Positions 36,901 through 44,287 of a DNA stretch of 64,000 nucleotides are shown here, one piece after another; position 1 is the first letter of the stretch; each line of letters opens with the position of its first letter. The notes under the pieces were generated by a model that saw only the letters and a list, made by a program, of their open reading frames with translations, was not told where the DNA came from and searched no databases. The translations under genes were made by a program, and so were the position numbers. This stretch comes from an uncultured Latescibacterota bacterium (GTDB taxonomy: Bacteria > Latescibacterota > UBA2968), in assembly GCA_951812755.1 (NCBI GenBank), contig OX638329.1, positions 5,481,563-5,545,562 of the forward strand, read 5' to 3'.

Positions 36901-37259
36901 GCAATCACCGTGATTTCGCCCAATTCCAGCGTTGCTTCCCGAATCTGGAAATCAACCGTCGTCGTCAAGTCAGTTTGAACCCTGATGTCGGTCTGACGCT
37001 GTGCATCATAACCCACCAGCGAGGCCGTCATCGAATGCGTGCCGGGATCGACGAGCAAAATAAGAAAAAATCCATCGGCATCGGTCACGGCACCGCGCTG
37101 TGTGCCATCGATCACCACATTGGCACCCGGCACTGCCTCACCCGTCTGCGCGTCGCGCACTGTACCCTGCACTTTTCCCGTTGTCGCGGCATAAGAAGCA
37201 CCCGCGCCAACGAGCAAGGACAGTGCAACTATTGAAAGTGTCTTTAATAACTTATGCAT
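33990..37259 (-). CDS. TonB-dependent receptor with carboxypeptidase-regulatory-like N-terminal domain
   Basis: A 1089-residue outer-membrane receptor. After the signal peptide (ends ASYA) comes a CarboxypepD_reg-like domain (GKVQGTVRDAQTGEAVPGAN, then TDADGFFLILLVDPG), then the plug (IQIRGGDPDHVAYIVDGVRI, QELQVITGGYNAEYGNAQGG), then a 22-strand barrel ending FSLRIKW with an aromatic C-terminus. No SusD homologue is present; the neighbours are a small barrel upstream and a large secreted protein downstream. The start is the ATG at 37259, after GGAGGT. It imports an unknown large ligand using TonB energy. Confidence 0.95.
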   Translation of the reverse strand: MHKLLKTLSIVALSLLVGAGASYAATTGKVQGTVRDAQTGEAVPGANVVIDGTQRGAVTDADGFFLILLVDPGTHSMTASLVGYDAQRQTDIRVQTDLTTTVDFQIREATLELGEITVIAERPPVEPDKTTSKYIMSAEELEAVPIVRDMGEFIELQAGVSIDADGNEIQIRGGDPDHVAYIVDGVRIASSARSGIGRGLNKSAVQELQVITGGYNAEYGNAQGGVVSMVTRDGGSSYSGMLDYRFTPAGQKHWGANVYDSPMHRGSNQWDNPAWVAEQIEIPADLDGDGANDIVQAHKRLDYTGKMGHRIDGNIAGPLSQDMTFFASTVWRKEPSALLNANLTTPPNTRNTGKLTFSASPSLKLRAGGIYNRREGTSSGPSEGGRLDLRNAGKNIFLHVVDPTGNYIATDALFYGAVTHSLSPKTFYEVNLAYSTTDRDTTGFHPHSVVDEVLTSSSVRDAAGHYTIYREVSNWTLSSYKRLSFKADLSSQVNKQNFVKAGVEVIRYNNWYQRWWSNGPTHRTLTWFSKNYTDTAFWPSGNNVGLNPLDFGVYIQDKIEFEGMIVNAGIRGELFFPNTYIKDSDAWYGAKAPWTGMTRSAYIPTTKGPTIKAFQPRVGVSHPITEKSLVRFFYGRFTQRPALSQMFQNQFTSNEAVDRDLNGNGAIDPGEQFNEFNDSGSRHGTPYLPPEETTSFEVGLDWNFVGDYVLGLTTYYKASGNEIRNASQQWIDPGGHQYVTGIQGHGPGNWRDVRGFEINLRKKFSNMFSFNVGYNLQWADGGRNSAHRRDVWPDSQFVASGYYFNTWDVDPTTGAESPVSLQEKARREGLPEDHYVIQYGRQANQYLRTQHTRIVNFTGTGGAWSWIPWYSHYSSEGAQFIADEARTSLGHYDDGDREFWERAGNHPGNPGSGEGTLAVAHNQESGERAPLTADRRSFGSITFLFATPSNYGPFGGRALGSIRANLVYRLYAGNRFTYSTGGIQGFRQGPLHTRADFNAEKVFGKMSGVNITVAVEIYNLFNQKDWRQNALGGVPEDWDSDRYQKYGIMGLEPTNVDILALGLQAPEINDIGNYWDSPREMNFSLRIKW

Positions 37260-37274
37260 CAACTTTTACCTCCT

Positions 37275-38048
37275 TTAGTCCCAAAAATAAAACTTGAACC
37301 CGGCACTCAGATCAAACATCTGAAGCGGAAATGCCTTGTCCAGGCCCCATGCATCTCGAGGGCGGAGTTCGCCGAGAATAAAATGATACCGCGCGCGCAC
37401 ATCCAGCGCGATCGTCTGCGTCACATGCGCTTCCAACCCCAACCCCAAAACTGCGGTCACGGCTGTACGCGTATCTTCCTGACGGTCCATCACCACCTGG
37501 GGCAAAATATCGCCCTGGGCATCCACATTCGTCGCATCTACACCGCTGGCATCGGTCGGACTCTGACCGGGCCAAACGATATTTTCTGCTACGGTCTTGT
37601 GATCGTACACACCGCCACCCGCAACGATATAGGGCGAAAAACTCCCCTCATCCATTGAACGGTCCGCATTAAAAAACCACAACCCGGACAATAGCACACT
37701 ATTAAAGCGATTCGTGTGCGCACCATTCGGGTTGATATCTTTGCTGCTATATTGTTTGGCTGTCAAAGCCTTGGGGGACCAGGTAAACTCACCGGTTTCC
37801 AGAGCACCACCATCCATCTGAGTATGGTGAAACTCGGCTTCAACGGTCAGGCGAGCACTGCTCACGCGACTGGCTGTAAGCCCCCATTTATCTACACCAC
37901 TGCCAAACCGCTCACCAAAGGTGAACAGGGGATTCGTATAGCTGACAAAACCGCCCAAACCCCATTTGCCGGCAACCTGTGCCGATGACATGCTTGCCGA
38001 AGCCAACACACCTGCCACGACAAAACTTAAAACTTTAAACCATCTCAA
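37275..38048 (-). CDS. Small outer-membrane beta-barrel protein (OmpW/OMP_b-brl-like)
   Basis: A 257-residue protein with a signal peptide (MRWFKVLSFVVAGVLASASM, cleaved after SSA) and eight or so amphipathic strands, for example KWGLGGFVSYTNPLF, RLTVEAEFHHTQM, FSPYIVAGGGVYDH and TIALDVRARYHFILGEL, ending FDLSAGFKFYFWD. The pattern fits the outer membrane protein beta-barrel domain, without a known substrate. It lies 15 bases upstream of the TonB receptor gene and leads the operon, with AAAGGAGG before the start. Confidence 0.78.
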   Translation of the reverse strand: MRWFKVLSFVVAGVLASASMSSAQVAGKWGLGGFVSYTNPLFTFGERFGSGVDKWGLTASRVSSARLTVEAEFHHTQMDGGALETGEFTWSPKALTAKQYSSKDINPNGAHTNRFNSVLLSGLWFFNADRSMDEGSFSPYIVAGGGVYDHKTVAENIVWPGQSPTDASGVDATNVDAQGDILPQVVMDRQEDTRTAVTAVLGLGLEAHVTQTIALDVRARYHFILGELRPRDAWGLDKAFPLQMFDLSAGFKFYFWD

Positions 38049-38101
38049 AGTGCTACCTCCTTTCGCAAACTGCGAAAAATGAACGACTCAACAACTTTAC
38101 A

Positions 38102-38131
38102 CTATGCAACGCAAAACAAATTTATCTCCAT
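38102..38131 (-). CDS. Possible 9-codon leader peptide
   Basis: In the leader of the outer-membrane operon, the minus strand carries a full-length Shine-Dalgarno sequence (AAAGGAGGTGATGG), 6 bases before an ATG that encodes MEINLFCVA and a TAG. A ribosome binding site this strong without a following gene suggests a translated leader, or ribosome binding that protects or attenuates the mRNA. It could be chance. The rest of 38049-38324 is AT-rich and probably holds the operon's promoter, but I cannot place it. Confidence 0.3.
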   Translation of the reverse strand: MEINLFCVA

Positions 38132-38324
38132 CCATCACCTCCTTTTGTTTGTTATCACATCTGAAACATATAACCCAAAAATAGCCTTTAAGACATAACA
38201 AATAAAAAGTTTGTTTCAAAATTGTTTCCAGAAATTCGATTTAATGTAAAAAAAAGTTATGCGCTATGCAATCATTTTTTTTTACATCTTTTAACAGTTT
38301 AGTAATCACTTACAATGCAAACAC

Positions 38325-38385
38325 GGGCGAGGCATGCCTCGCCCCTACGGCCATTCCACATCGCGTAAGGCCATTCCACATCGCG
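38325..38385. repeat. Family 2 hairpin repeat followed by a 17-base tandem duplication
   Basis: CGGGCGAGGCATGCCTCGCC and CCTAC form a near-perfect palindrome (38325-38348). It is followed by GGCCATTCCACATCGCG twice (38349-38365 and 38369-38385), a 17-base unit repeated with period 20 that ends just before the octaheme cytochrome stop codon. Confidence 0.8.
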
Positions 38386-38389
38386 ATGA

Positions 38390-39583
38390 TCAGTTGCCTT
38401 TCCGCAACCGCTTTGCCTCCGTGCGGATCTTATCCATCTCCATCTTCATCCGCACAATACCCTCCCAATGCGTATAATCTGGCGAATGGTGATACGCCGC
38501 CTTAAATGTGGTCGCGTGATAAAACTTGAACAACCTGAAAAACGCCTGCTCAATCTCCGATGTATTTTCGTACAACTGCTGCCCGCCCAGTTCAAAAGCG
38601 TGTCCAACCACCGGATTGGCTGGACGGTCTTCGGGCATGGGATCCAGCGCGCTTTCATCGTACAGCGCCTTAATCACCGCATAAGACTCGGCAACCAGCG
38701 CGTCTGCCTCGCGCTTAATCGCATCCGCGCGTTCGAGGCTCTCTCGAGAAAACCGATTGGAATGACACGGCGCACACACCTGAAGCATCGCATTCCGATT
38801 CGCTTCAAACGCCTCTTTTGTCAGCCGCTTCATCGCCAGATGCGGCAAAAAATCCTCCTCGAGCACCGCACCCGTAAACACCGCACCCAGCCCGATATTT
38901 GCCACATGCCCGTGATCGCCATTGGGCATGTGACACGTCACGCAACTCGGCGACTTCTCGGCATCTCTATCCATATAGTACAATACCCCGTGAACACTCG
39001 TTTTATACGCCTCCATCACCGGATGATCCGGACCCCCGTGACAAACGGCACAGGCCTCGGGTTCTCGCGCAAGCGCCGCACTAAATTCATGACTCGGATG
39101 ACAGGTGTTGCACCCTCCCACGCTGCCATCGGCAAACCGGGCACCAATACTGTGACACCCCATACACCCCTCTTCTTGCATCGCGCGCGACTGCGCCAAA
39201 AAACGCGCATCTGACAACGCGGCCAATTCCGCATCGGCATGCCCGCTCTCTGCAAATGCCGCAACCTCTTCTTCGTGGCATTTGCCACACATACCTGCGG
39301 ACACCTGTCCTCGAACCGCAAAAACCGTCTCGTGATTATCACCATGACAATCCGCACACCCCACATTGGCCTGAAAATGGGCACTCTCGCGCCACTGTTT
39401 GTCCATGCCCGGATCGATATTTCGATGGCATCCTTCGCACGACTGGTCACTCTGGATGCGCCACAAAAAACCCGGGTGTGCAGCAAACCGAACTGCCTCC
39501 TCCGGCTGCAACATGTAAAACACACCCCAGACGCAACCCAATACCAGCACGCCAATACCGACAATTTTCATCCAGACCTTCAC
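38390..39583 (-). CDS. Octaheme c-type cytochrome, hydroxylamine-oxidoreductase-like
   Basis: A 397-residue exported cytochrome anchored by an N-terminal helix (MKIVGIGVLVLGCVWGVFYM). Eight CxxCH heme sites are present in order: CEGCH, CADCH, CGKCH, CMGCH, CNTCH, CAVCH, CVTCH and CAPCH. The spacing, and the long helical C-terminus after the last heme (KREADALVAESYAVIKALYD, FFRLFKFYHATTFKAAYHHS), match the octaheme hydroxylamine oxidoreductase (HAO) family, including the reductive forms acting on nitrite or hydroxylamine. I cannot tell the direction of catalysis. It starts with GTG overlapping the stop of the upstream multiheme gene and is the last gene of the cluster. Confidence 0.87.
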   Translation of the reverse strand: MKVWMKIVGIGVLVLGCVWGVFYMLQPEEAVRFAAHPGFLWRIQSDQSCEGCHRNIDPGMDKQWRESAHFQANVGCADCHGDNHETVFAVRGQVSAGMCGKCHEEEVAAFAESGHADAELAALSDARFLAQSRAMQEEGCMGCHSIGARFADGSVGGCNTCHPSHEFSAALAREPEACAVCHGGPDHPVMEAYKTSVHGVLYYMDRDAEKSPSCVTCHMPNGDHGHVANIGLGAVFTGAVLEEDFLPHLAMKRLTKEAFEANRNAMLQVCAPCHSNRFSRESLERADAIKREADALVAESYAVIKALYDESALDPMPEDRPANPVVGHAFELGGQQLYENTSEIEQAFFRLFKFYHATTFKAAYHHSPDYTHWEGIVRMKMEMDKIRTEAKRLRKGN

Positions 39584-42327
39584 AATTCACGCCCTTCCAA
39601 TTCGCGCAACAAATCGCGCACCTGCACATTGCCCGGCTCTCGCGCAATCACGCGCCGCAAAACCGCAATCGCACTATCTCGCTGTCCACTTATGGCATAA
39701 GCCTGCCCCATAAACAACTCCAATCCCTGCGCTTCTGGATCCAACACCCACGCTTGCCGATACACAGACAGCGCACCTTCTATATCGCCGCGCTCCTGTA
39801 AAACCGTACCCAACACCGTAAGCGCGGGCACATAAAAAGGATCGACAATCAGCGCATCGACCAAAAGAAATTCCGCAACCTCCAAATCGCCCAAATCAGC
39901 GCGAATAAGTCCCTGCATCGCATACACATCAGCGCGGTTGGCATGGTATTTTTTCGCAACTTCAAAATGGGGTAACGCATCTGCCAGCGCACCCTGCACA
40001 TAGACGCGGTGCCCGGCGGCAAAAGCCGAATCCGATTTTGCAATCCCCACTTCTCGCGCCTGCCTGCCCAATCCAAATAATCCCGTACCCGCATCCTCCA
40101 TTTCCAACGCCCTGCGGTATGCCGCGCGCGCCAATGCCCAATCGCCCGATAGTGCGTGTGCAGTCCCTCTTTCCACCCAATCGCCTATCGGCATCTCGTC
40201 CCACTCATAATCATCGCGCACCTCGCCATCCCCAGCCGAAAACGCCAATAACGCGAGTTGTCGAATCGCCGGTTTGTATCCCGGCGCAATAGCAAGCGCG
40301 CGGCGATAGGATTCGATAGCCCCTGCGCGATCTCCGCTACCCCACCGCGCATTGCCCACAGCGGTATGCAACACGGGCGAACCATCGCGCACATCGTCAA
40401 AAGTAGCATCTGCATAGTGTCCATGGTGCAACAACAACGCACCTGCGCGCAACCGAGAAGTCAAATCGCCCTTCCCCTTCAACAAACCCCTCATCTGCTC
40501 AAAACGCTTCTGTTTTCGCGCCAATCGCGCCAGATCAGCCGCGGTCTCCGGATGCCGCGGATCGAGTCTCGCAACAATCTCAAACTCCCGCCTCGCATCT
40601 TCAAAAAGCCCCTGTGCCTCATACACCTGCCCCAAACTCTCGTGAAAGCCCGGATCGTCGCCCTGCACGCCATACACCACATCGCGATGCTCTTCAAGTG
40701 CCTGGCGAAACGCATCGCCCAGTGCAGAACCATCCGGCAAATAGCCAATATCCATCAACGCGAACGGCACTTGCACCCGCACAATACGCGCCGAATCGGA
40801 CAACGCCTCCAAAAGCGCGGGCAGACCGCGCACATCGCCCAAACGCCCCAGCGAAATCGCCGCTTTCATCCGCACCATCGCATGCGAGTCATCCATCGCA
40901 TCAACAAGTCCTGGCACCGCACGCGCATCTCCCAAACCGCCCAGCAAAGACGCAGCCGTTGCGCGCCACACCGCACTCTCATTCCCGTCGTTTACCAACT
41001 GCATCAACGGCACCTTTTGTCCATTGGCAATCGCCGTTGTACGCGCCACAATTTCGCGCTGATAATCGCCATACCACTGCTTTGCCCACGAAGAAGCCCA
41101 TTGTGGGGACTTGTCGCCGTGACACTGATTGCACGCATTGGGCACACCATTGACCACCGTATTTTCCGGTGCAGGAGAGGCAATGCGGTGATCCGTCAAA
41201 TTTTCGCCCGTCACATAGTGATACGGCATATGGCATTGCACGCACTGATTGCCCACACTGCCCGGGCGGTGATGCCCATGCGCGACCGGGTCGGCTGCAA
41301 TATCACCATGACACGTTTCGCACAACCCCACGCCATTCCGATCCGCCACCAGATCGACATCGCGCGCTGTTCCGTGCGCGTCGTGGCATGTCGTACACGT
41401 CAACTCACCCTGAATATAACACGCACTCATAAAATGCAACGCCGCGGGATACAAATACACCCGGGGCTGTCCATCGGGATAAAAAATCGCCTCATCATCT
41501 GGCAATACCAGAGAATAATAATCGTAAAAATTTTCACCCGGCAAATACCCTGTAGCCACAATCTCCTTGGCGGCATGACACTGCGCGCACACTTCAACAG
41601 CCCGTTCCTTATCCAGCGACCGCAATAACAGCAAATGCAGCGGGGCATTAACTTGCCCGCGCGTCTCATCGTGCTTGCCCGATGGCCCATGGCACGCCTC
41701 GCAATCAATACTCAGACTGCCCACAGTCGTGCGATAAGTATGGGTCGCTACATCGTAGTGTTTTTGCACCCGGCTGGCGTGGCAATCAAAACAGTGAAAA
41801 TTCCACGTGCGTCCCGCGTTCGTCCAATAATAATAATCTTCTCTCGCCAGAGGCCGCGACTGTTCCACCACACCCCCTTCTTGTGCATCGACCCAATCAT
41901 TTGTCGCGCCATCGTGGTACAGGGGCAACACCTGCCACCGCCCATCGGGAAAAGCCGTCAAATAAGCCTGATGCTGCCGCCAGCCAATCGCGTAATCCAC
42001 GCGATATGCCCCAACGCGCCCATCCTCGCCCTCAGTCTCCATATAATACGCATCGCCCCTGCGAAACATGCGCGAACGCACACCGCCATACACATGGGAT
42101 ACATTGCCAAAATCGCCCACAATCGTCGAATCACTCGGCACAGTCATAGCGACACTGTGCAAACTCTGCCGCCACTCGGCATACTTGTCCGTATGGCAGA
42201 TCGCGCATCGCTCCAACCCCGTAAACCCCGGTTCCGAAGCACGCACCAAATTGGGCACCTCGCGTTCCCGACTGCACGACGCGAACACCAGAATCACCCA
42301 TAAAATGTGAAATTTCCCATACCGCAT
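39580..42327 (-). CDS. Octaheme cytochrome fused to HEAT and TPR repeats, lipoprotein
   Basis: A 915-residue protein. The start at 42327 (MRYGKFHILWVILVFASCSR) gives a lipoprotein signal with lipobox FASC. Residues ~25-385 hold eight CxxCH sites (CAICH, CFDCH, CEACH, CAQCH, CTTCH, CETCH, CVQCH, CNQCH), similar to cytochrome c554/nitrite-reductase-like proteins. Then come HEAT-type repeats (ARAVPGLVDAMDDSHAMVRM, GRLGDVRGLPALLEALSD) and about seven TPRs to the end. The heme part probably transfers electrons and the repeats dock partner proteins. It overlaps the HAO-like gene by 4 bases, which strongly suggests they act together. Confidence 0.85.
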   Translation of the reverse strand: MRYGKFHILWVILVFASCSREREVPNLVRASEPGFTGLERCAICHTDKYAEWRQSLHSVAMTVPSDSTIVGDFGNVSHVYGGVRSRMFRRGDAYYMETEGEDGRVGAYRVDYAIGWRQHQAYLTAFPDGRWQVLPLYHDGATNDWVDAQEGGVVEQSRPLAREDYYYWTNAGRTWNFHCFDCHASRVQKHYDVATHTYRTTVGSLSIDCEACHGPSGKHDETRGQVNAPLHLLLLRSLDKERAVEVCAQCHAAKEIVATGYLPGENFYDYYSLVLPDDEAIFYPDGQPRVYLYPAALHFMSACYIQGELTCTTCHDAHGTARDVDLVADRNGVGLCETCHGDIAADPVAHGHHRPGSVGNQCVQCHMPYHYVTGENLTDHRIASPAPENTVVNGVPNACNQCHGDKSPQWASSWAKQWYGDYQREIVARTTAIANGQKVPLMQLVNDGNESAVWRATAASLLGGLGDARAVPGLVDAMDDSHAMVRMKAAISLGRLGDVRGLPALLEALSDSARIVRVQVPFALMDIGYLPDGSALGDAFRQALEEHRDVVYGVQGDDPGFHESLGQVYEAQGLFEDARREFEIVARLDPRHPETAADLARLARKQKRFEQMRGLLKGKGDLTSRLRAGALLLHHGHYADATFDDVRDGSPVLHTAVGNARWGSGDRAGAIESYRRALAIAPGYKPAIRQLALLAFSAGDGEVRDDYEWDEMPIGDWVERGTAHALSGDWALARAAYRRALEMEDAGTGLFGLGRQAREVGIAKSDSAFAAGHRVYVQGALADALPHFEVAKKYHANRADVYAMQGLIRADLGDLEVAEFLLVDALIVDPFYVPALTVLGTVLQERGDIEGALSVYRQAWVLDPEAQGLELFMGQAYAISGQRDSAIAVLRRVIAREPGNVQVRDLLRELEGREL

Positions 42328-42410
42328 AAAAAATGCACCAATAAAAACATGTAAACCGTCACCCCACAAGAGCAACGGCCGCCAATGCGATGACAATAGC
42401 AGTGTTGCGA

Positions 42411-43265
42411 CTAACGCGCCTGCACCTCTCCCCTCGCACACCGAAACCCAATGTGGGCAAATATTTCATAGGTATCAAAATCGTCACGCGACAGAGCCTG
42501 TTCTTCCATAATCAAAACCGTACTCCGCACAAACACGCGGATACTGGGTTGTGGTGAAAACCAACTCCCACCGCGAAGCGTGCGATCTGGCCCATCTTCC
42601 ATACCTGAATTTTGTAAATTCACCGGATTGTGCCTGGGGCTATTTGCATAAAACGTATGCTGGTATTCATCCAGCGTCCACTCCCACACATTGCCCGCCA
42701 TATCCATCGCGCCATAAGGACTTGCACCATCTGGATAGCTGCCCACAGGCATGGGACCCGAACTAAAATTGAAATTACACAGCGATTCACTCGCAGACTC
42801 ATTGCCCCAGGGAAACACGCGCCCATCCGTGCCCGCAGCGGCCAACTCCCACTGCGCTTCGCTCGGCAATTGCAAACCCGCCCACTGGCAGTAATCCCGC
42901 GCCTGAGACCACAAAACTCCCACCGCCGGCTGACTGGGTTGGTCAAACCCCTCTACCCCAAAAAACTGCGGATGTTCACTTCCCGTAGCCTCAACAAAAG
43001 CCGAATACTGTGCGTTGGTCACCTCGAATTTATCGATATAAAATGCATCGAGCATCACCTCGTGCGGCGGACGCTCATTCGAAGGACCATCGCTCGACCC
43101 CATCGTAAAGGTGCTGGCCGGAACAAAAACCTGCACATGCTCCGTGCCCGCAGGCGTGGACACAACAGATTCTTCAATCACATATTCTGGATCGGTCGCC
43201 TTGCTACAAGCCATGGTCAATGCAATACCCAAAACGCCGAATCGATAAACCGTTTTTGGTATCAT
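42411..43265 (-). CDS. Formylglycine-generating-enzyme-like (SUMF1 domain) lipoprotein
   Basis: A 284-residue protein with a lipoprotein signal (MIPKTVYRFGVLGIALTMAC). The domain is the FGE/SUMF1 fold: FTMGSSDGPSNERPPHEVML, FYIDKFEVTNAQYSAFVEAT, LPSEAQWELAAAGTDGRVFP, MDMAGNVWEWTLDEY, RGGSWF and HIGFRCAR. The usual catalytic cysteine pair near the C-terminus is not evident (only one Cys, in GFRCAR), so it may not oxidise sulfatase cysteines and may be a ligand-binding or iron-dependent variant such as those in EgtB-like and regulatory proteins. It starts 11 bases after the YcaO gene stop, with GGAGAATGCA. Confidence 0.87.
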   Translation of the reverse strand: MIPKTVYRFGVLGIALTMACSKATDPEYVIEESVVSTPAGTEHVQVFVPASTFTMGSSDGPSNERPPHEVMLDAFYIDKFEVTNAQYSAFVEATGSEHPQFFGVEGFDQPSQPAVGVLWSQARDYCQWAGLQLPSEAQWELAAAGTDGRVFPWGNESASESLCNFNFSSGPMPVGSYPDGASPYGAMDMAGNVWEWTLDEYQHTFYANSPRHNPVNLQNSGMEDGPDRTLRGGSWFSPQPSIRVFVRSTVLIMEEQALSRDDFDTYEIFAHIGFRCARGEVQAR

Positions 43266-43276
43266 TGCATTCTCCA

Positions 43277-44287
43277 TCAAGTCCAAACAATATAATTGCC
43301 CGAATCCACCATAATGCGATGCACATACGTCTCGATCATGGCGTGATCCCGCTCGTGTTCTGCAGTCTCTAAGCTAAAAGGCCGCAACACCGGAATCTGC
43401 ATCTCTGGATCTGTCCAATCTTGCACATAAACCGAAGATTTCATACCGCTCAACACCACCTGAATATCGGTTATCAAATCATCCGTAAAATGATTGGGCA
43501 AATCCCACAGCGCAATCTCGGCACCAAAAGTCTGCAAATCAGATGCAAACCGCGTTTTGTGACTCTGAACAGTCTCATTAAACGCCCGCTGCAACGCGAT
43601 GCGCCCATCCAAATGCGTACACGTACGCACCAGAGGTCCCAAATCTTTGGGACACACCACCGCGTGAACCGTCGTCACCTTCTCATTTTCCCCCGGCACA
43701 GCCACAGCCAGCATCTTCTCTGTGACGCGAGGGGAAAAACCCGTCAAATTTGGATCGATAAATTGCCGGTGTTCCAATCCGGGCCAGTAAAAATGCCTCC
43801 CCACATCCAGGTGCTCGTGCATCTCCAGCAAACCGTGGAACACGCACTCCAGCACGGTATTGCCCGCCGAGACACCATTTGCCGAATCATTCAAATGCGG
43901 CACATCCGACGCCTTCATATCGGTCGGCACGAGTTCGACATTCGGCGTCAACTCATAAACCGGAGTCTCTCGCCCGCTTGCCAGCGCGTCAAAAAACGAA
44001 ATGCGCTCGACCGCCTCTGCCATCGCCCCGGCCAGCACTTGCTGTTTGGAAAGCCCTTTGCCCATCGTGCGAAGCGCAATCCCCTCCATCAGCGGCCCTT
44101 CGTATTTGCGAAACAGCGCCGACTGCACATAATCCGTATAACAATCGGCGATCCACACCGTATCGTAAAACCGCCGCGCGCGCGTTTGAAACCGACACTT
44201 TTTGGCCAGTGCTGCCCCAAACCGCGCAATGGTCTCCTCAAACGGAACCGTGCGATCCGCAATAACAATGTGATGCGACTCACTCAT
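43277..44287 (-). CDS. YcaO-domain protein
   Basis: A 336-residue YcaO-fold enzyme. GKGLSKQQVLAGAMAEAVERIS carries the ATP/Mg-binding Glu-Arg motif, SANGVSAGNTVLECVFHGLLEMHEHLD the second set (Glu and His), and VRTCTHLDGRIALQRAFNE the third. YcaO enzymes activate peptide backbone amides with ATP to form azolines, thioamides or amidines; others assist protein methylthiolation (E. coli YcaO). No TfuA, dehydrogenase or precursor peptide is adjacent. The upstream gene is a TPR protein overlapping by 4 bases, and E. coli YcaO itself has a C-terminal TPR-like domain, so the two may form one split enzyme. Target unknown. Confidence 0.85.
   Translation of the reverse strand: MSESHHIVIADRTVPFEETIARFGAALAKKCRFQTRARRFYDTVWIADCYTDYVQSALFRKYEGPLMEGIALRTMGKGLSKQQVLAGAMAEAVERISFFDALASGRETPVYELTPNVELVPTDMKASDVPHLNDSANGVSAGNTVLECVFHGLLEMHEHLDVGRHFYWPGLEHRQFIDPNLTGFSPRVTEKMLAVAVPGENEKVTTVHAVVCPKDLGPLVRTCTHLDGRIALQRAFNETVQSHKTRFASDLQTFGAEIALWDLPNHFTDDLITDIQVVLSGMKSSVYVQDWTDPEMQIPVLRPFSLETAEHERDHAMIETYVHRIMVDSGNYIVWT

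Noticed and set aside
40258-41628. 456-codon plus-strand ORF across the octaheme lipoprotein
   Set aside because: The opposite strand carries eight CxxCH motifs and TPRs; this translation has no recognisable features.
42411-43265. Calling the SUMF1-domain lipoprotein the sulfatase-activating FGE
   Set aside because: The cysteine pair needed for formylglycine formation is not visible, and the protein should sit outside the cytoplasm; the domain is common in other roles.
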